Origin: Chromera velia
Lineage: Eukaryota > Sar > Chromeraceae
Direction of reading: 5' to 3'
NCBI GenBank assembly: GCA_018398765.1
Contig: JAHBMJ010004705.1
Location: 1 to 64,000 of the forward strand
Length of the DNA stretch: 64,000 nucleotides
Made by a program: the position numbers and the translations under genes. The notes beneath the pieces are model-generated. The model was not told the origin of the DNA and did no database searches. It saw only the letters and a list, made by a program, of their open reading frames with translations. Of this stretch, positions 21,875 to 35,600 are shown piece by piece (position 1 is the first letter of the stretch; each line of letters begins with the position of its first letter).

Positions 21875-23117
21875 GTCAGTCTAGCAGTCAGTCAATCCAT
21901 CAATCAATCAATCAACTAGTCAATCTTAGTTTAGCAGTCAGTCAATCAATCAATTAATCAATCAATCAATCAATCAACTAGTCAATCCTAGGAGTGGACA
22001 CTAAAGTTTTAAAGTTTTTTTTTGTTAAAGTTTTTTTTTTGCCCTCTAGACTTTATTTTAAAAAAGATTTTTTAATTAGTTTTTGAATAGGTCATTAATT
22101 AAGTCAGTTATACCTAAACTAATTAACTAGCCTACATAGAAAGTAGCAGAAGCTCAGTCTATTAACGAACTAGTAATGAACGACTTTGCCTTTTCTCTAG
22201 CCTTTTCTGCATTTAAAGGTATGAATGATTGCACAAAAAAAGAAGAAAAAAGAAAAAAGAGGACAGATGAAAGGGAAACACAATTTGATATCAATTTCTC
22301 TCTCCTCACTCATCATCCGACTCAGAGTCTTCGATCGTGTGACTGGAAGACTTTGAATTAGCAAATATCAAAGATGTTGCGCCAACGTTGGCATACATTG
22401 AAAAGAGGCCTGGGGGGATAGCGGTTACAAGCAGCCGCCACCGTCTTTTAGGAGAAGTAATTATGGCAAAAAAAGAAGTGGATTTTTTAGAGAAGGACCC
22501 TAGAGAACCAAAGTCGCCGGTCGTTTGAATTTATATCAAAGTTATTTCTTAGAATTTTTGTGAGAATTATGATTAATATAGTAATGGCGTATTACATACC
22601 TCGTTTTTAGAGTTGTGAAACTTTTGTATAATTAGTATATCTACTGGTATATAAAGCAGCAACTTTGCCTGCAACGATATAAATGAAATCAACCTCTCTA
22701 GCAACGTCTTTTAGATCAACTTTTGTATGTCTGGAAATTAATCAATCAATCAATCAATCTGGTTGCATATTTACTTTTAAAGTTTTAAAGTTAAAGTTTA
22801 AAGTTTTACAGACAAACTATATTATTAAAAAAACTTTACTGCCCAATCCTAGAGTCAATCAATCAATCAATCAATCGAATTAATCAATCAAGCAATCAAT
22901 CAATCAATCAATCCATCCTACATGACCGGGATGCTAGCCGGGATGCTGTTTTAAACTTTTAATCATTAACTCATGACATTGAGACAGTGACGAACAATGT
23001 CTTCAACATTGCGAACACAATGTAGCTGGTAATGTAGCTGAGCAAATTAAACCTGACATTGTCACTATCTCGATCCTCTCACTTACTATATGCACTTGTA
23101 GCTAGACGGAGACCATG
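21548..23117. repeat. AT-rich spacer with several (CAAT)n arrays
   Basis: Tetranucleotide CAAT/TCAA arrays lie at about 21838-21875, 21898-21915, 21945-21977, 22738-22760 and 22855-22915. Between them are AT-rich DNA and short frames (for example 22176-22361) with no recognised motif. No gene is supported. Confidence 0.6.
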
Positions 23118-23323
23118 CTAGGGGTATCACAGAAAAAAAAAAAAAGTAAATAACTCTCTTTGTCAGGTACTTTTTTTTTTTTTGTCTGAAAGAACTGTTG
23201 TTTAGCTGTTGTACGGGTGTTGCAAGGTGTTGCAGGCCAAAAAAAAAAAAAGAAAAAAAAGTAGATAACTCGTTTTTCTAGAGACTTTTTTTCTTTTTTT
23301 TTTTTTTGCTGTGACATGCCTAG
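23118..23323. mobile_element. CTAGG-ended miniature element, copy B
   Basis: The ends are CTAGGGGTATCACAG and the inverse of CTAGGCATGTCACAG. The flanks are AGACCATG on the left and AGACCGTG on the right, an 8-bp duplication with one mismatch. The interior is homologous to copy A in inverse orientation. Confidence 0.78.
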
Positions 23324-23760
23324 AGACCGTGCCTCTCTTAAACGCCGAGAGGAGACTACTAGGGAGACTATGAACAGTACGTGGAGACCGTTGGCAAGAC
23401 GGAGATGTGAGTGATGCTAGACGTGAACAAAGGAAGGAAGGTGAGAAAAGAAACGCGCTCCAGTCCCTGCACTTTTCCAGCCGCAAGTGAAAGGCTCAAC
23501 CCAACAGCAAAGGGGGAGGTAAAACAAACGAAAAAATCAAACGGAAACCTGATAAACTCCAAGCGGAGTCAAATCCTGGGGAAAGCTGTAGATGCATCTT
23601 TTTCTCCCTTGTTTTTAGGGACCCTTCACATTCTGCTTGTCCATTGCTCTGGCATTCCATTACTAAATCTGCATGCCTCCTTCTTGCTCCTTCCTTCTTG
23701 ATCCGTCCCAGGGAGACCACAGTCGCTTCTTTCGTCTCCAACATGTCTGCTCAGAATGAT

Positions 23761-23866
<106 letters not shown>

Positions 23867-23895
23867 GTATTTGTCTGCCAGCCAGTGTGGTCGTT

Positions 23896-26665
23896 TCACT
23901 CTATTCCCCCCCCCGCGGCCCTCCCTTCCCAGACAGGAGGGCCTGCTTTGTTCAGAGGAAAGGCAGACCAACTGATCAGCGTGAAGAGCAAGACGTACCG
24001 AGAAACAACAACGCACACCGCAGCACTCAAAAGAACCAGACGTCGACGGCCGACCCCTCTCTTCTTCTGAACAACCACCGTAGACTCATTTCTCTCATCG
24101 ATTGACATCTCCATTGTCTTCCCCACTGGCACCTTCCCTTCTTCTCTTCCACCCCCAGAATTTCCCTCTAACGGGCTAATGCCAGCCCCCCTGTTCTCCC
24201 CCTCTTCTTCTACTTCCTCAAAAAAAAACTCTCCTCCTGCACTACCGCCAGGCACAGGCACGCACACACCAGCCCCTTCAGCATCTGTCTCACAAAAGCC
24301 AGAAGCCCCTTTTCTTAGGAGACTCTCTGGAGGAGATCTGTCGGAAGAGGCCATGATCGGGGGGGCAGAACACACACAGGATGCAGTTTTATGCTGTACA
24401 CGTGATTGATGCTGCTCCTCTGGTCTTTCTTCAGCAGGGAGAAGAGGGGGGGGTGAGGGCGGCAGGGCGAGAGTGGAAGTGCTCAAGTCGGCATGAAGCG
24501 CGGCAGAAACTGAACTGCCCCCCTCCTCTATCATCCCACCAATGACCCCTTCTCTCTTCAACGCCTCTCTGTCCGTTTCTGCTCGTGAAGCTCTTCCCAC
24601 ATTGCCCTCACTTGCCCCCCTTCTTTCACATTTCCTTTCTTCAACACACATCCCACGCTCCATATCTATGTGAGCTGGTTTCGTTCCCTGCACTCCCCCC
24701 TCCTTCTCCACACCTTCTCTTTTTCCTTTCCCCAGCCCCCTCTTTCTCTTACAAGCAGCAGCCTTTTCATTTTCATGCCTGTCTGCATCTTCAGACTCCA
24801 ACTTCACCAGAGGAACACTCCAGATAGTCAGCCCCCCCAAGCCCCCTGGCGCGCCTCTCAGTCTCTCTCGCCAACTCTCAGAGAGACACGGGAACATGTC
24901 CACGCAAACAGACACCAACACCGTGACAAAAAAAGACAAAAAACCAGACGCCAAAGCGAAGTTATTCAAGTTCATACACTCAAACCAAGGTCCTTTGATA
25001 CGGTTGTTCACAATCTTCGCGTCACACTCCTCCCTTGCACCCATGTGCACAACAAAGCGCGCCACCCCAAACAGCATACCAAAAAGCAACCCCCCCCCAG
25101 CTCCGGCACCATTACACCATCTTCTGGAGGGCACAAGGACACCCAGGATTAGAACTGCCCCGATGGCGGGCGCTACGTGGCTCATCGCAGTCTGAGTGAA
25201 CAGATAGAATGCCCCCCCTCCCCTGACAATCATGGGAAGCCACCCCAACGCAACCCCCGCCACCAACACAACCGTCCCTCTACCCACCCACATCAGCTCT
25301 CTATCCGAAGCTGACCGTCTCACCGCCCTTTTCCAAAAATCATGGGCCACCAGATGTCCGGACGAATTCAAGACAGAGTCCAACGAGGACATCAATGCTG
25401 CAATCCAGCCACACACAACCAGACCCAACAGACCACTGGGAAAGTGCCGAGCTACAAGAAGAGGATACGCTCTGTCGACCCCGCTGCCTCCTGCAAGGGA
25501 TGGAGCGCACCATTCCTCGAACATCGACCCTCCACTGTGGACACACGTTTCGTACAAACCTCTTGCGGCCATTCCTGGCAAATTGATGGCGAAGGCCGTG
25601 ACGGTCTTCAACAACGCACCGACAATTACCCCTGTCTGAGCATCAAACAGGGATTTCGACGCTAACACCCTCTGGACCATAACCTGGTCCGCATTCCAAT
25701 ACCAAGTTGACACAAACGCACTACCAAAAAGCAACCCTGCCCAGGGATATGTCTGATCGTCCCATGGTCGCATGATGTGAAAGAAATCCGTCTGCCCTGC
25801 TGCAGCTAGCGTGCCTTGCAGCTCCGGCAGACCCCCCGGGAACACCCTAAACACCACCACCAGGCCCATCAGGGCTGCCGTCGTGAAGATCCCTGCTTGC
25901 AACACGTCTGTGTACATCACAGCCGCCAGCCCTCCGAACAATCCGTACACGACCGTCACCAAAACAACCACCACCGAGGACACCCACATGTCGATTTTCA
26001 GAAGGACGTCAAAAATCACGGCCGCACCAAACAAAGGAGCTGCCACGCGGACCATGACCCATGAGACAAGGGAGTAGCCGACAAGCAGATATCTGCACAG
26101 GGGGTTGAATCTCTTCTCAAAGTATTCGGGCACGGTTGATACCCCGGCTGCCCTGTAGACGGGATAGTAGAGGAACCCCAGAAGAATCACCAAAGTTCCA
26201 GCAGCAATGTCATACGAGGCCACGCCAAGCCCCGTTGCTACTGCTGCCCCTGCCTGTCCCACCAAGTGCTCCGTGCCGATGTTGCTGCACACACAGGGAG
26301 AAAGAAGAGAGTAATGTGGAGAGGCGGCCCGTCTACGCGCGGAAGAAAAGGAGACGGCAAGAATTGAGGAGACGCGAAAGGGATGAGGGCAGAGAGCACC
26401 TGCTCAACGCAGGAAGAGGAGTTGACGATCTCGTACGCAGAGCACTCAAGAGAAGTCATCCAAGAGGAGAAAAAAAAAACGCCAGACCCTCTGACCTCGC
26501 ATAGAGAGAGAACCCAATCGTCCACCAGCTCATCGACCTGCAGGTGAGAAAGTACTCGTCTGTGCTCTTGGCACGAGCCCGATTTCGCGCAGACAGCCAC
26601 ATAATGACCGCAAAGGCCAACACAACGACGGCAAAGACCACATAGTCTAACCAGGCGAACTCCAT
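23896..26665 (-). CDS. SLC5-type sodium:solute symporter
   Basis: Two exons, 26665-26496 and 26284-23896, join in phase 2 to give about 852 residues. The junction recreates the family signature: GFSLYA then SNIGTEHLVGQAG. Further landmarks are DEYFLTCRSMSWW near the N-terminus, about a dozen hydrophobic segments through residue 560, the STWYWNADQVMVQR segment, and FLYTQTAMSHVAPA-like residues late in the core. Family members couple inward Na+ flow to uptake of sugars, vitamins, inositol, iodide or other solutes; the substrate cannot be read here. After the core comes a long basic, Gly/Glu-rich cytoplasmic insertion of about 200 residues and one more hydrophobic stretch (LVLLSAAVCVVVSRYVLLF). 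It shares an 888-bp divergent spacer with the myosin gene. Poly-C and poly-G tracts in the frame could hide small sequence errors. Confidence 0.9.
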
Positions 26666-27553
26666 CTGTCTGTTTTCGGTTTCCTTTCTTCCAGAGGAGG
26701 ATCAAGATCAGTCTGACAGGAAAATGAAAAGATCCCTGCATGAGAGAGAACGCAGAAATTCCATGCGCAACCCCCTCACCAAAGCTTGCAGAGAGACCAA
26801 CCTGACAGTCGCGATCAATGCCTTGCAACTTGCTTGGGCCAAGTCAAAGGCAGAGATCGATAGACGACACAATGAGAGGAGACACAGCTCTGATCTGCAT
26901 GATCGATCCGACGACGGCCTTCGTTGTGGATCAGAGACTGAGACTCGTCACTAAGTCCGTGCGAGTGCCCGAGACGCGAGAAAACGGTGCAATTCAGAGT
27001 AAGTGCCCCTGAAGCTGTTCTGCGCGGCCGGGGCCATGCAATCCGGGGCCATCATTGCATGGAAACAACACACGCATGCATGCATGCATGCATGTGACAT
27101 GATCGTACAGTTCAAAGACGCGCAGTTTCGCAGTTTGCTGTGCAGAACTGTATACCGGAGTGCGAATCGCCGCTTCCGTCTACACGCTATCACAGTGACT
27201 CTTCCAATCTCTTCTGACAAGACGCGCTGGTCCAGACAGAACAGCTCCATCAACAGAAGAAGGCACGAAGCAACAGTGGCATCGTCATCAACTATATACA
27301 GTTCGTTTCCTCACATTGTGTGCGCATGCGTGTGAGCCAACAGGGGTGGATCGGGTCGCTGCTTTATGAAACAGGTGACCCTACAGAGTGCGTGGAGAAC
27401 CCTGTAGTTCTGTTCGGGATTGCATTGCACGGGTGTTCGAACGAAAACACTTCGTTCCGTCGGTCGTTGCGCAACAGTTGCATGATCGTTCGTACAAGTG
27501 ACTTCATGTTCAACTCTCTACAATAGACACATCGGTACCGCCCCTGTCAAAGG
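26666..27553. promoter_or_regulatory. Divergent spacer between symporter and myosin genes
   Basis: This holds a run of overlapping TGCATGCA palindromes at 27077-27092 and a TATATA-like stretch near 27292. Both flanking genes start outward from it, so it probably carries both promoters. No supported ORF. Confidence 0.5.
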
Positions 27554-29634
27554 ATGAGCAGGAGGGCTTTTGTGCCAGGGGACCTTGTATGGGTGCTGAC
27601 TGACGATGCGCGGAAAAGAAAAACTCTTCACAGCCTCCCCCTCGACGGGCAGGTGTACGAGGTGGACGGGAACCCGTCTTTCAGAATGTGCAAAGTGAGG
27701 GAGGTCCACCCAGACGGGAGGCTTCTGGTTCAATTGCATGGACAAAAGCAGCAAGAGAACCCCTCCCAACAGAAGCAGCAGCAGCAGCAGGTGACACCGA
27801 TCTTCTACACCCAGCCTCGTGACGCTCTTCCTGTGTTGTTTGACTTGGGCGGCGGTCTTCCTGAGGCAGAGACCTTCGAGGAGTTGGCCTTTGTTGAGGG
27901 ACTCAATGAGGCTGTGCTTCTGCAGACACTCACACAGAGACACATGCACCATAGACAGCTCACGTCCTGCCGTCCTCTCCTCTTCCTCATCCAACCCCCC
28001 CTCCTTCATCGAGGGCGAGGGATTCAAAGGGAGAGCGTGAGTGGAGGCAGGGCCCCCTCCTCCACTGAATTACTGCAGACGGCCGGGGCCCTCGATCGCG
28101 GGGTCCTCTCTTCCTTCTGCGAGGCTGGGCTGGAAGAGCTCTGGGTGAGCGGGAAGACCGCATTACAGAAACAACACAAGGGAGAAAAGGGGAGGGACTC
28201 GATCCAACAAAACTCCCCCCCCGTGCAGATAGCGACACCGTGTGCTTCGTCGCTCCCCCGTCTCTCCTTTCTTCTTCTGGGAGAGGCGGGATCCGGAAAA
28301 TCGTTGGCATTCCCCTCTCTGGTGGATACTCTGGTGAGACTCGGGGGGGGAGGGCAGTCTAGAACAGCCGTGGGTCGCGTGCGTCAGTTGTTGCGCGCCG
28401 CTTTGCCCCTTCTGCATAGAATGACAGCAGTGAGCAGCCGAGCTCACGCGTCTTCAAGCAGATACGCATTTGCTGTTCGAACTCGTGTGGCAAGCACAGG
28501 CCGGAAATCGGCAGACACTTCTCTGAAGTCGGTTGAGGTTGTCTGTCTGGGGGGAGACAGCTCGAGAGCTTCTCCTCTCTTTCTTCCGACTCTGAAGGGA
28601 CCCGGGGAAGTGGGGGGGGAGGCTGAGGAGGACGCAGACACCGAGGGCACCTTCCTTTTTCTCCACGATACTGCGGAGGCTCTGTCTCAGCAGAATGAAA
28701 GAAGAGGGTCGGGGGGACCGGAGCCTGAGGTTCGGGATTTTGTCCTTTTGCGGGGGGGGTATGGGGACGCGGAAGAAGTCGACTTGGAGGGTTCTTGGGA
28801 TGGTCAGTCTGAGCGTGTGTGGTTGGGCGGGTGGGGATTCAAAGGGTGTGTTTTTGTCATCTGGTGTACTTGTGAATGTGGTGGTGTGGGTTGGATGGTT
28901 CAGGCTGGAGGAGACTTCGTGTCCGTTTCCGTCTTTCTGTGTGTGTGTCTTGCTCTCGCTCTTGCTCTTGGTTGTGCTCTCTCTCTCTCTCTCTCTCTCT
29001 CTGCGTAAAGTGTGTGTATGTTTTCTTCACCTGGTGTTTCTTCTGCTTCTCTGACTCAGAAAAGCACGAATCGATGGAGCGTATTTCTGCAGACAAAGAA
29101 GACCTTTTTGGTCCAGTAACAACAGAAGAGAGGAGGGGACCCGGTGAGAGCCGAGAAGAGGCACCTCAGAGGCCGATGACGGGAGCCAAACTACACTCGA
29201 GGGCTCTGACGATTGTGGGGTGCTCGTCAGGGGAACGCCAGGAAATTCTCAAAATTGCTGGGGCAATCCTGTGGCTCGGTCAGTCTGTCGGTTGGAGTTT
29301 GAGGGTGTTCTCTCTCTCTGACTTCCGTTCACGACACTTTTGTCTCTTAGGCTTGAATGCAAGGGCGGAAGTTTTCGATTGTTTCCAATCAACAATCTGC
29401 CTTTCTGTCTGGTTGTCCCTCTGTGAAATCATATTATCCTGCATTGTCTGTTCATCGTGTTCCTGCAGGAGACGTGAAAGTCCAGTCTCACCACTCGGAG
29501 ACGGCGGACGGAGGGGAAGAGGGAGGGGGAGCGAGGGACGGTACAACGGGGGGAGAGAAGATGTACTCAAAGATCGTTTCTCTCCTTCCTGTTCAAAAGG
29601 TCAGCTGGTTGGTGGCCGTGTGCGTGTGTGCGTG

Positions 29635-29665
<31 letters not shown>

Positions 29666-32600
29666 TCCCCTGTTGGTCCTTCTCTACTTTCTCCTCTCAG
29701 TTTCAGTCAGCTGTGTCTCCTCTTCTCCTGTTGGTTCACCCCTGAATCTGTGTAGGGAGGGAATTCTCACACATGCACCCCTGCTTTCCCCTCCCTGCAG
29801 GCCGCCCAATTTCTGGGTCTACCTGCTGTTGACTTCGTGCGCTTTCTGATCGAGTCCGACGCAGAGGCAGAGGCAGAGCGGAGACCTGACCTTGTGGTAG
29901 GAGGCGGTGAGGCGGGAGGGGATGCAAAGGGGAAAGCAAAAACACGTCAAAAGGACAAAAGATCAAGTAACCTCATAGGCCAAGAGAGGGAGAAGAGAGT
30001 GGCTTCAGGGGTCTCCCTTTTGACTCTCCACGACCTCCGCGTGCGTGTCTCATCCCTTGCAATCAGCCTTCACAGAGGTCTTGTCGGCCTCGTCTTGGCA
30101 AGAGCGAACGCAACCTTAAAGCAGGCACTTTCTGCAGAGGAATCTGAGCAGGCAGGGGGGGGAGACGGGGCCACAGCTACCGAAGGCAATCGCACTTTTG
30201 AGAGAGATATCGAGGTAGTGGATTCCCCGGGATTTGAGGCACGCTGGTACAGTTTCAGGCAGAAGAGGCCCCCTCCACCTCCGAAGACGACCCAGATGGT
30301 TGACTTGGATCTGCATATGGTCCCTGAAAAGAAGAGGAAACGCAAAATCCGCCCCTTGTTTCCCCCTCCCCTCGTGTCCCCTTCCCTCTTCACCCTTCTC
30401 TCCAATCTATCCCATGACGGTCTCCTTGACCCAGCCCTCAACGTCTGTTTCCCTGCTCCCACTGCGGATCGAGAAGCGGGGGCTGCTCGTCGAGTTGTCA
30501 CCCAAACACACGCAGACGAGGATCATGATCTTTCCAAAACGGGACGAAGACTGTCGGCACTCGATTTGCGGGAATCTGTAGAGGGGCGGGGGGGTCTGGT
30601 TCCGAGTCTGCGTTCTTTATTGGCTTCATTTGGAAAGGGAGGGAATGGGGGGTCCTCTGCAGGGCCTGGGGGTGCATCTAAAGACGGACAGGCTGAATCG
30701 ACAAGTGACACCAGGCTGTCGTTTTTCTCTCCGTTCTCCCTGGATCATTCGAAAGAGCTCTATGCCGAAGTGTTGGCACTCATACAGAAGAAGAATTTTG
30801 CCATGACCCAGATCCACGCAGCTCGACAGGCTGCCACCGCAAGCGACACCTTTTCTCCCTTCGTCCCTCAGCTCTCTGTCCTCCACAACGACGCCACGGA
30901 GGCACTCACCCCCGCCTCACCGCGTGGAAAGAATAGAGGAGACGGGGGAGGTGTAGAGGGAGAGGCCGAGGAGAAAAAGGAACAAGAGGCGGACCGCCTC
31001 GTGCAAGTGTTCCATAAAGCCGGAGGCGCAGTGTATGATGGCAAGCGCTGGCTGGCAGAACTGTCTGCCTCCTATCTGTCTCCGAGACTTGCGAATCATC
31101 TTGCGTACACATCCGAAATCAAGGTAGCGAGTCACGTATTCACTCTGTGTGAGAAACAGGCGCAAGCAATACTGGTTGGAGGGGACGGAGAGGAAGGGTC
31201 AGTCACGAAAGGGTTTGCAGGGAAGAAAAGAAGGGGGCAGAAGGAGAACAGCGAGTTTGTTGGATTTGACAGTCTGCCCCCTGGTATTTTGGGTTTCTTC
31301 CGTTCTTCTCGTGAGTTGAGAGACCGCCTGATGAAGGACAGGTGCGCGCGTGTGCTGGTTTGTTTGCGGTCTCAACCTGGAGGGAGGAAGGTTGCGCACT
31401 ATCCCTGGGCAGCCGTGGGACAGGGACAGGGGACCAGCCGTCTGCCTGCATTGGACGGCGTCTACTTGAGGAATCAACTGGAGTCGCAGAGAATCACGGT
31501 CAGTCGGGAGAGAGAGAGACAGACAGTAGGGGGGCAGGTGGACAGGCAGACAGGCAGCAGGGAGTATTAGGGGGAGATCGTTTTGTCAGTTCAGTTCTAG
31601 AACGTTCGCTCGTCCGTGAAGATGGTCTGTTTGCTCGATTGCTCAGTCCTCCTCTCCTTTCCTTCGGTTGTAGAGTCTTTTTTCGTTCTTTCCTTTTTTT
31701 TTTCTTCTGTCCTCAGCTCAAATCGACGAATCGACTGTCCATGCTTTCTCAAAGATGCAGAGCTCTTCTTCACTCTACTGTTGCAATCAGTTGTGTCAGA
31801 GGCATGTGCAGAGCCTCGAAGGTGTGACTTTAGAGCCCCCACATTACCTCCTCTCTCCGACTGATCCGATGTGCGCCTGCAGCCAGCTCTTCTCGCGCAC
31901 TTTTCGAGCGACCGTGGGACTGCCCCCTTTCTCCTTTCCCTTCCTGAGTTCATCCAAAGATATTCCGCCCTCGCACCCGCACCCCCCCAAATGACCAAAG
32001 CAGAGGGCGACGCACGGGCTGCGACTGCGGGGGGTCAAGATTCCCTTCGACTGCGAGAGCAGTTGGACCGGAGACATGTGCGTCACGTGCTCCATGCTCT
32101 TGGAGCAGTAGAGTTTGTACCCAGACACAGGGAGAGGGAGATGAAACAGCAACAGATGAGGGGGCAGGGGGTGGGCATGCTGGGAGCAGTGGACGGTGGG
32201 GGAGGTGATTTTGTATTTGTGGAGGGTGCACGTGTCCGTTTGTGCCGTACTTTGATGGTTGCCCTGGAGCGTCGTCGGAATCTTCTGATTGACAAGGTGC
32301 AGCCAGTGGCTGTGCGAATGCAGAGAGCATTCAGATGCCGGAAAGCGGCAGTGCCTCGAGAGGACAACATCGCAATCCGAAGAATCATCAGAATCCAGGC
32401 GTGTTCCCGTCGGTTTTTGTTTCTGTTAGAGCGACAACGGAAGGTCCAAAAATTCCTCTCCATGGGTTTGGGCCCCAAGGGGGATGTGAACACGTTAGAG
32501 AATCTTCTTAGAGGCGCGTCTTTTCTCATACGCTCCGTTAGAGTGGGTCAGCGGTTAGTGGAGGCAGTTGTGAAATTGCAGTCTGCCTTTCGAGCGAGGC

Positions 32601-35600
32601 AGGCGAGGATGGAAGCGAAGAAGAGAGCGAGACAGGCCCGGTGGAAATACTGCGCCAGTATGATACAAAGATGGTGGAGACGCATCCGGTTTCGTCGAAG
32701 GCTGAAACAGTCTCGTCAGATCGGGGGTATTCTCTTCTGGCAATGCGTGGCACGGACGTATATTGCCAAGACTCGTTTGGTGTCCCTGTCGTTGAGGCGA
32801 AAGAGACGTGAGTGCGCCATTCGAATCCAATGTTGGTGGCGTCTCCTTCGAGCGAGGTGGAGGTTCTGGCTCTACACCGGTCTCCGACGTTTGTTGCTTC
32901 CCCAAAAAAGGCATTTTGTGCAGACGTTGCGAGTGTGTAGAAAGATGCAGGGGTTAGTCAGAGGGTGGCAATTTCGGAGGAAGAACAAAAGGATTGTCGA
33001 CTACCTCGTTTCCGTCAGGGCAGCGGCAGTCCAAAGTCTGTACCTTCACAGAGCAGCCCGGCGCATTCAGGCCTTCTGGAGAGCCTACTTCATCAGAAGT
33101 CAATATCGATTCCTCAGAATGGCAGCTCTCACGCTGCAGCCCGCTCTGAGAACCCTCGCACTTCGTGCACGCTTCACAAATTTGCGTCGTGCCGTGAACC
33201 TAGTTAAGCAACGGTGGTTGGCAAAGAAGGATTTCGAGAAGCGCCAACAGAGCACAGGGGGTCAGGCCTTCATGCAGTTGGTGATGGGTGCGTCTGCCCG
33301 TAATGAAGAGCAGAGAGAGGCTGCGAGAAGATCTATGCGCAGTCTAATACCCATCAGAGAGGCCACCCTCGCAGCAGAATCCGAAAAGAAGGTGCATTCC
33401 ATGTTGATCCGCCCCGAGCGGGGATTTGACAGAGGGGTGGCCACGGCATCTGCAGCCTTTGCAGACCGAAAAAGGGCAGGGAAATCTCGTACTGCTGCAG
33501 AGGGAGACGGAGAGGAAGAGGAGTCTCGACCCAAACCACGCCAAAGCAAAGCGGTACCCATGGAGGCCGCCTTCATGGCCCCAGATCTCGCGAGAGACGA
33601 CAAAACCAACAAACAAAAGCAGAGACAATCGACTCGTTTCCGTGCCCTTCCGGTGTTTGAGATTGCCGATGTGAATGACGGCAGGACTCTAAAGGGATGG
33701 GGGGGGGATGCAACCCATGACGAGAGAGAGATGTACCCTGGGGGTTGGACGACACAGCTCGCGTCAGTAGTCACAGGGCTGTCTCGTGCAGATGGTGGGA
33801 GGAGTTCAGAGGATTTCAGAAGAGAGGGTGCAGGTACATCTTCAACAAAAGGAAGGGGGGGTCTGAGGGGATCCAGGGGTGCAGTAGTGAGGTCTGTTGA
33901 GCGTCGCTCTGTATCCCGTCATATGGAGTTTTTGCCCCCCCCGTCTAATGAGACTGTCGAATCTGAGCAAAGGGTGGTCATCCACACAGGAGAAGCAGTC
34001 GAAGGGGGAGAGCTGATCGAGGGAGAAGTGGAGAGGCTCTCTTCTGTCCGGTCTGCTGCTGCGTCTGTGGAAGCGCAAGAGAAGAAGGAGACGGACCGAC
34101 AGAGAGCGAGAGTGTACGAAGACCGAGAGAGACACACAGGGAGGCGGACTCCCTCTAGGCTGTCTGACAACCTGCTTGCCCCTCCTGTAGATCGATCTGC
34201 TTCCCGTCCTTCCTCTTCTTCGTCTCCCCGAGCAACAGAAGGTGCTCCTGTCTCCCCAACCCATCGTTTGTCCAAAGGGTCTGTAGGGGGTTCGGAAGTC
34301 GACCGTCGAGGATCTCAGCTTTCTTCTTCCCGTGGGAGGGGGAGAGAAAGAGAACGAGAGAGGTCCTCACTCTCTGGAATTGGGAGTCATAGAGGGAGCA
34401 GGAGGGAGAGTACCTTCTCGTACTCCCACTCTCCCGTAGACGGGGGAACGAAAAGGGTGACGATCAGTGAGCAGCCACGGGGGTCCGTTCTATCCGGAGG
34501 AAGAGGGAGGGCAAGTGTGACGTCAGACAAAAGAGGAAGCCTCTCGAGCCAGATGCAAAGGGGAAGCATTCAGGTGTGTCTGAAAGGAAAGCGTTCTCGT
34601 ATTTTCTCCTTCAGGTGTTTATGGGGTTGCTTGCCCTTACGGTTTAGAGGGTTTTCTTTCTCTCGCACTTCCCTAAAAAAAAGTCTAGACTTCTTCTGTA
34701 AAAGTCTATAGTCATGGACGTCGAGTGCGTGTCTCACTGGACTCTCTGCTTTGGTGGGGGACGCGAGTCACGTACGGGCGCTTTCCTGTCGACACTTTTG
34801 GATCCCCAAATGCATTCATGTGTCATGTGTCTTTTGGAAATTTTGTGTCAATGCACTCATGAATGTTTGCAGCAGGACACTGCACCGCTTGGCGGCATTC
34901 TCTCCGAGCTTGCCGTTGGTCGTGGTCACACTCTGGCTGTGTGGCTGGTCCCCGACCCTGGGGGCGCCTCTCTGATGGGCGTGGCTGGGGACGGGAGCTC
35001 TAAGTGGAGGGCGGAGGTTTTCGGGTGGGGGGATAACGCGAAGGGACAGTGCGGGTCTCCGGAGGTTCCGGCCATATCGCCTGCAGATGCCGCTGCAATC
35101 AGAAGATTTGCGGGGCTGTCGGGAGAGGAAGGGGAGGAAGGTCCCTTGGAGCGTGCGGTGCCTGGTGCAGATTCTGGAGGCCAGATGGTGGTGCCTTCTG
35201 AGATGAGGGAGAAGATGAAGCCTCTGCGGTTTTTGGAAATTGAGAGAGAGTCCATGGTGGAGAGGTGGGGAATGAACTGTATGCCTCCAGGAGCAGTAGG
35301 CAGAGTGAGAACGAGGGGGCCGATGATTCTCCGGATTGCTGCTGGGGACAGGCACAGTCTCGCTCTTTGTTCTCTAGGTCTCGTGTGGAGTTGGGGAGAC
35401 AACGAGAGTGGGCAGTGTGGGGAGGGTCCAAGGTGGAGATTCGCACCTGAACCGAGAGTCGTTCGGTATCTGAAGAAAATGACAATCTCAAGGTCAGTCA
35501 GTGCGATGTGATGTTGTTGCATCAATCAATGAAATTCAAAGTCGATACAAGTCTTTCCATGCCGAATTTTCTGTATCTCCTCTTACACATACAGTCTGTA

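Noticed and set aside
31597-31998. ORFs on both strands in the myosin intron at 31499-31882
   Set aside because: The intron has a GTCAGT donor and a CCTGCAG acceptor that restore the motor reading frame; the ORFs match no myosin segment.
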